NCBI GenBank assembly: GCA_049582005.1
Contig: JBAUTB010000189.1
Location: forward strand, 1-5,880
Origin: Sivonenia sp049582005
Lineage (GTDB): Bacteria; Cyanobacteriota; Cyanobacteriia; Gloeobacterales; PMM-0068
Direction of reading: 5' to 3'
Length of the DNA: 5,880 nt
In this document: positions 1-5,201 of the stretch, piece after piece
How the letters are laid out: each line of letters opens with the position of its first letter
Numbering within the stretch: the stretch's first letter is position 1
Notes under the pieces: generated by a model
What the model saw: the letters and a program-made list of their open reading frames with translations, nothing else
What the model was told of the DNA's origin: nothing
Database searches by the model: none
Made by a program: the position numbers and the translations under genes

Positions 1-1
1 T

Positions 2-598
2 GGAAGTAGATTATCAGCCTCAGAACTTAGCAAGGCTCATTATCGTGTGCTTGGAGTCGATATTTCTGAATCTCTGATCGCGATCGCTCGGATCAGAGTT
101 CCAGATGCTGAATTTCGAGTTGAGTCCTTGTTTAAAGCCGACATCCCCTCTTGCAATGCCGTGATTTCAATTGGTGAATGTTTGAACTACCTATTTGACA
201 CAGATAACAATTGTCAAACGCTGGCTCAACTCTTCGATCGCATCTACAAGGCATTAATTCCAGGGGGCGTGTTCGTCTTTGATATTGCAGAACCAGGACA
301 GATGATGCCAGGAAATAGAACTCAAAGCTTTACTGAAGGGAAAGACTGGATAGTTCTGGTTGAGAAGGAAGAAAATCAAGAGCAGTCAACCTTAATCCGT
401 CGCATTATCACTTTACGAAAAGTGGGAGAACATTACAGACGAAATGAAGAAGTCCATCATTTACGACTGTACAAGGCGACAGACATGGCTGAAAAACTTC
501 GTCAGACAGGGTTCCAGATCCAAGTCAGGCGAGATTATGGTCAATATGAACTACCAAAAGCTCATGCTGCCTTCATTGCCCGTAAATCATTACGCTGA
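2..598 (+). CDS. Class I SAM-dependent methyltransferase, 5'-truncated by the window edge
   Basis: Likely a cytosolic methyltransferase that moves a methyl group from S-adenosylmethionine to a small-molecule acceptor; the acceptor cannot be inferred. The frame is open to the first base, and 198 residues are visible. The first codons read GSRLSASELSKAHYRVLGVD, the end of the SAM-binding motif I loop followed by the strand whose acidic residue (the D of LGVDIS) contacts the ribose. Downstream come an ISIGECLNY segment (motif II region) and IPGGVFVFDIAEPG (motif III region), in the usual Rossmann order. The GTG at 47 lies inside this conserved core, so it is not the true start; the gene begins upstream of the window. 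It carries an exact HIP1 octamer at 80-87, which suggests resident cyanobacterial DNA. No partner gene is visible. The fold assignment is firm; the substrate is unknown. Confidence 0.85.
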   Translation, partial: GSRLSASELSKAHYRVLGVDISESLIAIARIRVPDAEFRVESLFKADIPSCNAVISIGECLNYLFDTDNNCQTLAQLFDRIYKALIPGGVFVFDIAEPGQMMPGNRTQSFTEGKDWIVLVEKEENQEQSTLIRRIITLRKVGEHYRRNEEVHHLRLYKATDMAEKLRQTGFQIQVRRDYGQYELPKAHAAFIARKSLR

Positions 599-599
599 A

Positions 600-615
600 C
601 GATTCACCCGAATCG
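600..615 (+). other. Small hairpin just after the methyltransferase stop
   Basis: CGATTC (600-605) and GAATCG (610-615) are perfect inverted repeats around a 4-base loop, starting two bases after the TGA stop. There is no T-run behind the stem, so it does not meet the usual picture of a rho-independent terminator. It may help protect the transcript end. The rest of 616-775 holds no gene, attC fold or clear promoter that I can see. Confidence 0.3.
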
Positions 616-775
616 ATGCACAGAATGATCCATGAGATGATTGACACCTAGGAAGCGAATTACCAATCACATCACAAGCCCTATTGCAAAGTTCTGATCT
701 CGTTGCTCGCGCTGTTGGTTATGAGATGAAACAAAACCTTGAAATTAAAGAATAGCTTTAGAGAACACCAAAAAC

Positions 776-1153
776 ATGGATTCAGAAATCGAAACCCAAA
801 TTCGCGCGTGCGAAGCGCGGCTTTACACCGCAATGTTAGCTTCAGATGTGTCTGAGTTGGACATGCTCATCGCCGATGACCTCCTTTTTGTGGGACCAAC
901 GGGTGAACTGGCAACTAAAGCGATGGATTTAGAGGTACATCGTACTGGTGGTACACAGTTTCAGGAGTTTGTGCCCAAAGAGTTAGAAATACGGGTTTGG
1001 AGCAAGAACTTTGTTCTTACATCGGCTAAAATTTTCTTAAGCGGTACGTATTTAGGAAATGCTTTTGCAGGTGATTATCGCTACATGAGAGTTTGGCGTA
1101 AAGACAAAAAAGGCTGGCAAATTGTTGGTGGTAGCGTTATCGCGTTGGGCTGA
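776..1153 (+). CDS. DUF4440 / NTF2-like small protein
   Basis: A 125-residue protein with the size and pattern of the NTF2-like superfamily (SnoaL/DUF4440 group), which form cone-shaped alpha+beta barrels that act as small enzymes or ligand-binding proteins. Visible landmarks are an N-terminal helix (about residues 5-25, ending in the LDMLIADDLLFVGPTGE stretch typical of the family), a central strand pair (about 68-92), and the C-terminal strands YRYMRVWRKDKKGWQIVGGS (about 101-120), with the RVW and GWQIVG signatures of DUF4440. No signal peptide or membrane segment is seen. The ATG at 776 fits the family length; the ribosome site is weak (an AGAG about 11 bases upstream). It is followed 70 bases later by an attC-like site, so it could be the gene of an integron cassette. 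It is distinct from the NTF2-like protein at 2171. No specific function can be assigned. Confidence 0.75.
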   Translation: MDSEIETQIRACEARLYTAMLASDVSELDMLIADDLLFVGPTGELATKAMDLEVHRTGGTQFQEFVPKELEIRVWSKNFVLTSAKIFLSGTYLGNAFAGDYRYMRVWRKDKKGWQIVGGSVIALG

Positions 1154-1222
1154 AAGTCTAAACTCCCTAAATCTTGTTTGGTGACGAAGGTCTAAGTCGT
1201 TGAGGAACATCGGTAGTGCTAC

Positions 1223-1308
1223 AGCTAACAAGTCGATGAAGCGGACGGACAAGAAAATCTGATGATGAAGCCAAAACGATCTACCGCCGCTTATCTTGGT
1301 CGTTATGG
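1223..1308 (+). other. attC-like recombination site 1
   Basis: This is an imperfect palindrome with integron attC geometry. The outer core pairs TAAC (1226-1229) with GTTA (1302-1305). After 5-6 unpaired bases, GAT (1235-1237) pairs with ATC (1293-1295), AAGCGG (1239-1244) with CCGCTT (1287-1292), and CGG (1246-1248) with CCG (1284-1286). G1238 and A1245 bulge out of the same arm, matching the extrahelical bases that set strand choice and polarity in known attC sites. The loop is about 35 bases. The weak point is that the right core GTTATGG departs from the GTTRRRY consensus. The orientation matches the other attC sites here. It sits 21 bases beyond the 3' end of the minus-strand TetR gene and could also act as a transcript-end hairpin there. 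Confidence 0.6.
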
Positions 1309-1329
1309 GTCGTTACGCTCTCGGCAAAA

Positions 1330-2013
1330 TTACGGTGCTTTGCGCGCCAATCGTTTCTTCTTCGACTCCGTGCTAACAGTGAGTCGTGCTAGTACATTTT
1401 CTACTCCTCTGCGCGCCTGTGCCAGGTGAATCGGGTCGTTCGCCATGACAAAAAGGAAATTTGCAGCCAAAAGCATACCCTCGATTTCAAAAACTGCCTG
1501 AGCAACTTCCGCCTTGGGATCTATCTCTCCGAATGCCTGTGCATCAAGAATGCATTGCCCCAATAATGACAACCACCTGTCTAGCACCTCGACGACTCGA
1601 TCGCGCGCTGAACCGGGACGTGTGTCGAGTTCCGCAGCAACCGCGGCAAAAAAACACCCACCTGGAAAAACTCTACGTTCGAGATGGGAAATAAATGCAT
1701 TAGCCAGTGCCCTAAGCCGCTCAGTTCCCGCGCGCGCTTCCATTGCAAGCTGAAGCACTTCACGATCAAAAATCACGGCTGCCGTTTCGATCGTCGCCAA
1801 CTCCAGTTCTTCTTTGTTTTTAAAGTGAGCGTAGAGTCCACTCTTACTTATCCCAACCTCAGCGGCCAAGTCTCCAAGCGACAAGCCACTTAGCCCTTTT
1901 ATTGTTGCCAACCTCGTAGCAGTAAGCAGAATGGTCTCGCGACTAGTCTGTCCTTTCGATCTGCGGAGTTCGCTTCCTTCCAAACTAATTTTTGATAACG
2001 AAATATTACCCAT
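1330..2013 (-). CDS. TetR/AcrR-family transcriptional repressor
   Basis: A 227-residue cytosolic DNA-binding protein that most likely represses the divergent operon at 2171-4003 and its own gene. The N-terminal TetR domain covers about residues 22-70: SRETILLTATRLATIKGL is helix 1 and following, then the helix-turn-helix LGDLAAEVGISKSGLYAHF (about 46-64), the family's most conserved stretch, and KNKEEL. Residues from about 90 to 215 form the variable ligand-binding and dimerisation part, with a GGCFFAAVAAE segment (about 118-128); the tail ends in a basic KKKRLARK. The ATG is the only methionine before the domain and leaves a slightly long 20-residue lead. No Shine-Dalgarno sequence stands before it. 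Two identical operator-like palindromes lie in the divergent intergenic region; the nearer is only 14 bases from this start codon, which favours autoregulation. The ligand is unknown. Confidence 0.9.
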   Translation of the reverse strand: MGNISLSKISLEGSELRRSKGQTSRETILLTATRLATIKGLSGLSLGDLAAEVGISKSGLYAHFKNKEELELATIETAAVIFDREVLQLAMEARAGTERLRALANAFISHLERRVFPGGCFFAAVAAELDTRPGSARDRVVEVLDRWLSLLGQCILDAQAFGEIDPKAEVAQAVFEIEGMLLAANFLFVMANDPIHLAQARRGVENVLARLTVSTESKKKRLARKAP

Positions 2014-2016
2014 AAC

Positions 2017-2045
2017 TTGACAATAACACGAACGGTCGTAATAAT
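2017..2045 (+). promoter_or_regulatory. Sigma-70-type promoter for the NTF2-like/FAD oxidase operon
   Basis: TTGACA (2017-2022) is a perfect -35 box. A 17-base spacer then leads to AATAAT (2040-2045), which matches TATAAT at five of six positions. Predicted transcription starts near 2052, leaving a leader of about 120 bases before the start codon at 2171. Operator candidate 1 fills the spacer between the two boxes, so a bound repressor would block RNA polymerase directly. No equally good promoter is visible for the minus-strand repressor gene. Confidence 0.7.
2028..2039. promoter_or_regulatory. Operator candidate 1 (probable TetR-family site)
   Basis: ACGAACGGTCGT is a near-palindrome with half-sites ACGA and TCGT around four central bases. 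It lies wholly within the spacer of the rightward promoter and 14 bases upstream of the repressor's own start codon. An identical copy occurs at 2062-2073. Position, symmetry and repetition next to a TetR gene are the usual signs of a TetR operator; binding itself is inferred. Confidence 0.7.
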
Positions 2046-2061
2046 CAAGGTAAGTAAAAGA

Positions 2062-2073
2062 ACGAACGGTCGT
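2062..2073. promoter_or_regulatory. Operator candidate 2 (identical to candidate 1)
   Basis: A second exact ACGAACGGTCGT, here with an additional flanking A/T pair that extends the dyad to 2061-2074. Its centre is 34 bp from that of the first copy, a little over three helical turns. It falls about 10-20 bases after the predicted transcription start, where a bound repressor would block early elongation. It could allow cooperative binding of two dimers. Confidence 0.65.
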
Positions 2074-2157
2074 TTTTGCTATCCGTTGCTAAACCGAAGC
2101 AAGAAGGACACGGCTCAGCGAAAACTGATCACTGAAGCGAGCAATCAGAACAAACAA

Positions 2158-2163
2158 AGGAGG
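2158..2163 (+). promoter_or_regulatory. Strong ribosome binding site
   Basis: AGGAGG with seven bases to the ATG at 2171. It fixes that start and predicts efficient translation once the operon is derepressed. Confidence 0.85.
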
Positions 2164-2170
2164 ATAAAAA

Positions 2171-2521
2171 ATGGTTTCAACAAAAGACGTTCTCGATCAC
2201 CACTTGAAGTGTTTTGACGGGGGGGACCTCAACGGCATCCTTTCTGACTATACGCCGGGAGCCGTCCTGTTCACACCGGAGGGACCGCTCAGAGGCATCG
2301 ACGCGATTAGAGCTTTGTTCCAGGCGATGATCGCGGAGTTTGGGAAACCTGGAGCAGCGTTCAGCATGAAGCAGCAGTTCGTCGAGGGCGACCATGCTTA
2401 TATTCTGTGGACAGCGGAGACCGCCGATAACGTGTATGAGTTTGCTACGGATACTTTCGTTGTACGGGATGGCAAGATCGTGGCTCAGTCATTCGCCAGC
2501 AAGATCATGCCCAAGCACTGA
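2171..2521 (+). CDS. SnoaL/NTF2-like protein in the TetR-controlled operon
   Basis: A 116-residue protein of the SnoaL-like branch of the NTF2 superfamily, whose members include polyketide cyclases, isomerases and many small proteins of unknown role. Visible family landmarks are an N-terminal helix with HHLKCFDGGDLNGILSDYT (about 10-28), the strand-turn-strand AVLFTPEGPLRGIDAIRALF (31-50), whose PEGPLRG.DAI pattern is typical of SnoaL_2 proteins, a middle strand with HAYILWTAET (75-84), and the C-terminal FATDTFVVRDGKIVAQSFAS (91-110). No signal peptide is seen. The start is set by a perfect AGGAGG seven bases upstream. It is the first gene after the operator-controlled promoter and lies 99 bases before the flavin oxidase, so the two are probably co-expressed. 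It may bind or convert the same small molecule, but that is inference. Confidence 0.85.
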   Translation: MVSTKDVLDHHLKCFDGGDLNGILSDYTPGAVLFTPEGPLRGIDAIRALFQAMIAEFGKPGAAFSMKQQFVEGDHAYILWTAETADNVYEFATDTFVVRDGKIVAQSFASKIMPKH

Positions 2522-2522
2522 C

Positions 2523-2534
2523 GCTAAATTTAGC
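2523..2534. repeat. Perfect 12-bp palindrome after the NTF2-like gene
   Basis: GCTAAATTTAGC is a perfect inverted repeat starting two bases after the stop codon at 2519-2521. It may be a transcript-end structure or a chance AT-rich palindrome. A second weak hairpin in the same gap pairs TAGCTG (2562-2567) with CAGCTA (2579-2584). Neither is followed by a good T-run, so read-through into the downstream oxidase gene is expected. Confidence 0.3.
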
Positions 2535-2620
2535 CATTAGATAGCCCAATAACAACCTAAATAGCTGTTAGACGCTTTCAGCTACAAGGAGTTTAGTTTT
2601 AAAAAAGTAGGAGAAATACC

Positions 2621-4003
2621 ATGACAATGCTACTGGGTGAGACGATTGCAAACCTGAAGTCCTATGTGAAGGGTCGTGTGGTGCTTCCAGATGATCCGAG
2701 GTATGACGAAGTGCGTGAGATCTGGAATGCAATGATCGATCGCAAACCGGTTGTCATTGTGCAGTGTGCAACAGCCGATGACGTGTCTCAGGCCATTACC
2801 TTTGCGCGAGAGAACAGGCTGGAAATATCCGTCCGAGGTGGTGGTCACAACATCGCAGGCAACGCAGTGTGTGATAACGGTGTGATGATTGATCTTTCAA
2901 CCATGACAAATGTTCGCATTGATGCTCAGAAGCGGCGTGCATATGTCGAACCCGGTGCTACACTGGCTGATTTTGATCAAGCGGCACAGGTACATGGATT
3001 AGCGACTCCCGTGGGCATTAATTCAACGACTGGTATAGCAGGTCTTACTCTAGGTGGGGGGTTCGGTTGGTTGACTCGCAAATACGGCATGACGATCGAC
3101 AATCTGGTTTCTGCGGAAGTGATCACAGCAGATGGGAATCAGGTACGAGCCAGCAAAACCGAAAACACTGACCTTTTCTGGGCGATTCGAGGGGGCGGCG
3201 GTAACTTTGGTATCGTCACTGAGTTTGAATTCGATCTCCATCCTGTGGGTTCTGAAATATTAGCTGGATTGATCGTTTTTCCGTTTAGCCAAGCCAAACA
3301 GGTGCTGACTCAGTATCGGAAATTTGCTGAATTAGCCCCCGATGAACTCAATGTGTGGGTGGTACTCCGCAAGGCTCCCCCACTGCCTTTTCTTCCTGAG
3401 AATGTACATGGCAAAGAGGTAGTTGTGCTAGCTGTCTTTTATGCAGGTGATATCGGAGAGGGTGAGAAACTGATCAAACCTCTGCGCAGTTTTGGCGACG
3501 CCTATGGCGAACATATCGGTGCTCAACCATACGTAGCATGGCAGCAAGCCTTTGACCCCTTGCTGACACGGGGTGCGAGGAACTACTGGAAATCTCATAA
3601 TTTCACAGAGTTACATGATGGAGCACTGGATGCGATCGTGGAATTCGCAGGCAAGTTACCCTCACCACAGTGTGAAATCTTCATCGCATTCCTTGCAGGG
3701 GCACCCAACCGTGTCTCATCAGATGCTATGGCATATGCTCATCGGGATGCGAAGTTTGTGCTTAACGTGCATGGACGATGGGATAATGCAGCGGATGATG
3801 AGGGATGCATTGCGTGGGCACGTGAGTTTTTCCAAGCTTCTGCTCCCTATGCATCCGCTGGTGCCTATGTCAACTTCATGACCGAAGAGGAGGTCGATCG
3901 CGTCGCAGCAGCTTACGGAGCTAACTACGATCGCTTGGTCCAGATCAAGAAACGGTATGATCCTCAGAACATTTTTCATCTCAACCAGAACATTAAACCC
4001 TAA
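2621..4003 (+). CDS. FAD-linked oxidoreductase, berberine-bridge-enzyme type
   Basis: A 460-residue flavoenzyme that probably oxidises a small organic molecule (an alcohol, sugar, alkaloid or polyketide-like substrate) and passes electrons to O2. The N-terminal PCMH-type FAD domain spans about 35-210. It has ISVRGGGHNIAG at 69-80, where His76 is the expected 8-alpha covalent FAD ligand, then GIAGLTLGGGFGWLTRKYGM (138-157) and LFWAIRGGGGNFGIVTEFEF (185-204). The BBE domain closes the protein (about 430-460: YGANYDRL, RYDPQNIF, LNQNIKP). The cysteine used by bicovalent relatives is absent; the aligned position in GINSTTG appears to be Asn134, so a single covalent link is expected. Length is normal and there is no export signal. 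AGGAGA (2609-2614) supports the ATG at 2621; a second ATG at 2627 is possible. It is second in the TetR-controlled operon and is followed after 33 bases by attC site 2. It has five CGATCG cores. Confidence 0.9.
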   Translation: MTMLLGETIANLKSYVKGRVVLPDDPRYDEVREIWNAMIDRKPVVIVQCATADDVSQAITFARENRLEISVRGGGHNIAGNAVCDNGVMIDLSTMTNVRIDAQKRRAYVEPGATLADFDQAAQVHGLATPVGINSTTGIAGLTLGGGFGWLTRKYGMTIDNLVSAEVITADGNQVRASKTENTDLFWAIRGGGGNFGIVTEFEFDLHPVGSEILAGLIVFPFSQAKQVLTQYRKFAELAPDELNVWVVLRKAPPLPFLPENVHGKEVVVLAVFYAGDIGEGEKLIKPLRSFGDAYGEHIGAQPYVAWQQAFDPLLTRGARNYWKSHNFTELHDGALDAIVEFAGKLPSPQCEIFIAFLAGAPNRVSSDAMAYAHRDAKFVLNVHGRWDNAADDEGCIAWAREFFQASAPYASAGAYVNFMTEEEVDRVAAAYGANYDRLVQIKKRYDPQNIFHLNQNIKP

Positions 4004-4036
4004 GCTAGCTTTGCTTTTATGATGGGTCTTAGACAT

Positions 4037-4125
4037 ACATAACAACGCCCATGCACGCTGACAGTCGAGAGTTGATCGGTTGTGAAGCAGAGATTTCTAA
4101 CGGCGGGTGATGGGCACCGTTAGAG
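4037..4125 (+). other. attC recombination site 2
   Basis: The arms pair as in integron attC sites: TAAC (4040-4043) with GTTA (4119-4122), a symmetric 3-base unpaired spacer on each side, GCCCAT (4047-4052) with ATGGGC (4110-4115), then an extrahelical G (4053), and CAC (4054-4056) with GTG (4107-4109). CTG (4058-4060) may continue the stem with CGG (4104-4106), leaving G4057 bulged. The right core GTTAGAG fits GTTRRRY except for the last base. It follows the FAD oxidase and directly precedes a cassette-like gene. An alternative nested hairpin, TCTAACGG (4096-4103) with CCGTTAGA (4117-4124), would compete with this fold. Confidence 0.7.
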
Positions 4126-4129
4126 GGGG
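4124..4129 (+). promoter_or_regulatory. Ribosome binding site overlapping the attC core
   Basis: AGGGGG begins within the right core box of attC 2 and lies five bases before the GTG at 4135. It supports that GTG over the next in-frame GTG at 4141 and the first ATG at 4204. Confidence 0.55.
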
Positions 4130-4134
4130 CAGTC

Positions 4135-4497
4135 GTGACAGTGGTTACCGCTCTGGAATTGCCGCCCTTCGACACTGGCCAGTACGAAGGCTGTGAGTTC
4201 CACATGGCCGGTGGGAATGCGACTCTTACCATTTGTCTCGCAGAACTTCCGAACTTCTCAATGGAATTTCAGCGGGTTCGGTGGCACCGCTACACCCAGT
4301 TGCACAACTGCGAGGCGCATTGGATTCAACAAGCCTATTTCCGCCTTGCCGAAGTGCCTCCGAATGAAGCGCTGTCTCGGTACGTAAACGCGGACACTTC
4401 AACGGTCAAGCCATACTCCGAACTTCACCACTATCGAATTTTTCTTGATGAAACGGGTTGTCATGAGGTCTTTGCCGAGTCGGTTCGCGCCCTCTAA
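4135..4497 (+). CDS. Uncharacterised integron-cassette protein
   Basis: A 120-residue protein that I do not recognise as a functional family, though proteins of this kind (FQRVRWHRYTQLHNC at 45-59, then HHYRIFLDETGCHEVFAE at 98-115) resemble hypothetical proteins found in proteobacterial genomes and cassette arrays. It is soluble, with no signal peptide or membrane segment. It has four cysteines (20, 34, 59, 109) and a cluster of aromatic and histidine residues, which might suit metal binding, but no motif is diagnostic. The GTG start follows an AGGGGG ribosome site made from the edge of attC 2, and the TAA stop lies inside the left core of attC 3. This tight fit between two attC sites is the hallmark of a cassette gene. 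No promoter of its own is seen, so it would rely on read-through from upstream. It contains no CGATCG core, unlike the flavin oxidase. Confidence 0.75.
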   Translation: MTVVTALELPPFDTGQYEGCEFHMAGGNATLTICLAELPNFSMEFQRVRWHRYTQLHNCEAHWIQQAYFRLAEVPPNEALSRYVNADTSTVKPYSELHHYRIFLDETGCHEVFAESVRAL

Positions 4498-4549
4498 CCT
4501 TTCGCTGGTTCGGACGCGCTGCGCGCTGCCGATGAGCACATTGTTAGGT
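4492..4549 (+). other. attC recombination site 3
   Basis: A compact 58-bp site from CTCTAAC (4492-4498) to GTTAGGT (4543-4549); the right core matches GTTRRRY exactly. TCTAAC pairs with GTTAGG (one G-T wobble), GCT (4504-4506) with AGC (4535-4537), and TCGG (4510-4513) with CCGA (4529-4532). One arm carries an extra G near 4507, as expected for an extrahelical base. The centre is a GC-rich ACGCGCTGCGCGC turn. Length, cores and position directly at a gene end make this the most classical attC in the window. Cleavage would fall between 4543 and 4544. Confidence 0.8.
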
Positions 4550-4569
4550 GCTTCATGTGAGATTTACTC

Positions 4570-4575
4570 AGGAGG
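4570..4575 (+). promoter_or_regulatory. Ribosome binding site that decides the start at 4580
   Basis: AGGAGG lies four bases before the ATG at 4580. It shows that the true start is there and not at an in-frame upstream ATG (4445), which would read through the attC site. Confidence 0.8.
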
Positions 4576-4579
4576 TCTT

Positions 4580-5014
4580 ATGAAACTACCAACCTTGCCG
4601 GAATATGACTACTCTTTAGTCATTAGAACCGACTTCTCGGACGACGCTGCATGGAACGAGGTGTGTCAGGCCATCCGCGCACCACAGACCGAGGATGAGT
4701 TTCAGGCGTCAGTAGAGTGTATCGATGATGAGACTTGCGCTGGACTAACGGCAGATGCCCTAGCCTCGGTGCTACCGGAGGATTCGCAGCGATCATTCGT
4801 GTTCCTGGTTGACTCTGAGACCATCTCACGGTCGGACCACCCTGTACTTGTTGTTGATCTGGTCAGCGAGCCCGGCCGTACCTTTCGCGTAATTCCTTCC
4901 CAGGCGTGGGGCGTTGAGAACAACTTGCGCCTGGCGAATATGGATTTTGCTGATTTCGCGGATTCAGCCGATGAGGACGGCGTCTTTCGCGGCTTCCCTC
5001 GTGGGCCAGCGTGA
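4580..5014 (+). CDS. DUF6924-like cassette protein
   Basis: A 144-residue soluble protein that resembles the DUF6924 family of unknown function. Supporting segments are SLVIRTDFSDDAAWNEVCQA (12-31), in which the RTDFSDDAAW pattern is the characteristic opening, SFVFLVD (72-78), HPVLVVDL (87-94), and FRVIPSQAWGVENNLRLANM (102-121) followed by DFADFA. The protein is acidic and has no export signal or membrane segment. The frame is open upstream to 4445, but AGGAGG before 4580 and the attC site inside the upstream extension show that 4580 is the start. It stands in a cassette position: attC 3 lies just before it and a left half-attC begins 12 bases after the stop. It has no promoter of its own. 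The family name is from memory of the pattern and should be taken as likely rather than certain. Confidence 0.75.
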   Translation: MKLPTLPEYDYSLVIRTDFSDDAAWNEVCQAIRAPQTEDEFQASVECIDDETCAGLTADALASVLPEDSQRSFVFLVDSETISRSDHPVLVVDLVSEPGRTFRVIPSQAWGVENNLRLANMDFADFADSADEDGVFRGFPRGPA

Positions 5015-5026
5015 GTGCGGCGCGGT

Positions 5027-5052
5027 GCCTAACCCGGCGTTCAAGCGGACGG
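5027..5052 (+). other. Left half of a degenerate attC (site 4)
   Basis: GCCTAAC (5027-5033) matches the RYYYAAC left core exactly, and the following CGGCGTTCAAGCGGACGG looks like the left arm of common attC sites. No matching right arm ending in GTTAGGC is present. The only remnant is GTCCGCT (5116-5122), an exact complement of AGCGGAC (5044-5050), after which the sequence turns AT-rich and becomes a promoter. The site therefore looks broken, and the gene before it is probably locked to the VOC gene that follows. Confidence 0.6.
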
Positions 5053-5060
5053 CAGTAGAT

Positions 5061-5139
5061 TTTGAGTCAAATATAGCGTTTTCCATCGTTCAGTGATTCA
5101 ATCATAAAACTCTGTGTCCGCTATAATTTGAGTACAAAT
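5061..5139. repeat. Pair of TTTGAGT(A)CAAAT repeats around the VOC promoter
   Basis: TTTGAGTCAAAT (5061-5072) and TTTGAGTACAAAT (5127-5139) differ by one inserted base. The first contains a dyad, TTTGA-G-TCAAA, and the second keeps the TTTG/CAAA ends. The second overlaps the end of the -10 box and the predicted start of transcription of the VOC gene. They could be regulator sites or the ends of a small insertion; no protein is identified. Confidence 0.35.
5122..5127 (+). promoter_or_regulatory. Promoter -10 box for the VOC gene
   Basis: A perfect TATAAT about 75 bases before the start codon. The best -35 candidates upstream (such as TTCAAT at 5097-5102, with a long 19-base spacer) are weak, and there is no extended TGN motif, so it may need an activator. 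Transcription would start near 5134. Confidence 0.5.
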
Positions 5140-5146
5140 GTCCCAC

Positions 5147-5171
5147 ATGAGAATTGCTGGTCACTTCTCAT
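5147..5171 (+). other. Leader hairpin upstream of the VOC gene
   Basis: ATGAGAA (5147-5153) and TTCTCAT (5165-5171) form a perfect 7-bp stem with an 11-base loop inside the predicted leader, ending about 17 bases before the ribosome site GGAG (5189-5192). It could affect translation or mRNA stability. It does not match a known riboswitch that I can recognise. Confidence 0.35.
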
Positions 5172-5201
5172 TCCCACTCAACCTCAACGGAGTAAAAGAC
5201 T

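Noticed and set aside
600..615. Rho-independent terminator after the methyltransferase
   Set aside because: The stem is short and no T-run follows; kept only as a hairpin.
599..775. attC site between the methyltransferase and the DUF4440 gene
   Set aside because: GTTATGA at 718-724 resembles the right core of attC 1, but no complementary left arm exists upstream.
2017..2217. 66-codon plus-strand frame across the operator region
   Set aside because: It runs through the promoter and operators, has no ribosome site, and overlaps the well-supported NTF2-like gene in another frame.
2567..2573. GTTAGAC between the NTF2-like and FAD oxidase genes as an attC right core
   Set aside because: It matches GTTRRRY, but no left core with AAC and no arm pairing of attC type is present upstream; the best pairing (CTAA...ATTTAG with CTAAAT...TTAG) lacks the required spacing.
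4445..4579. Upstream extension of the DUF6924-like gene to an ATG at 4445
   Set aside because: It overlaps the end of the previous gene and reads through attC 3, and the ribosome site belongs to the ATG at 4580.
4702..4923. Minus-strand frames opposite the DUF6924-like gene
   Set aside because: They are low-complexity shadow frames without ribosome sites, opposite a gene with a clear start signal and family resemblance.
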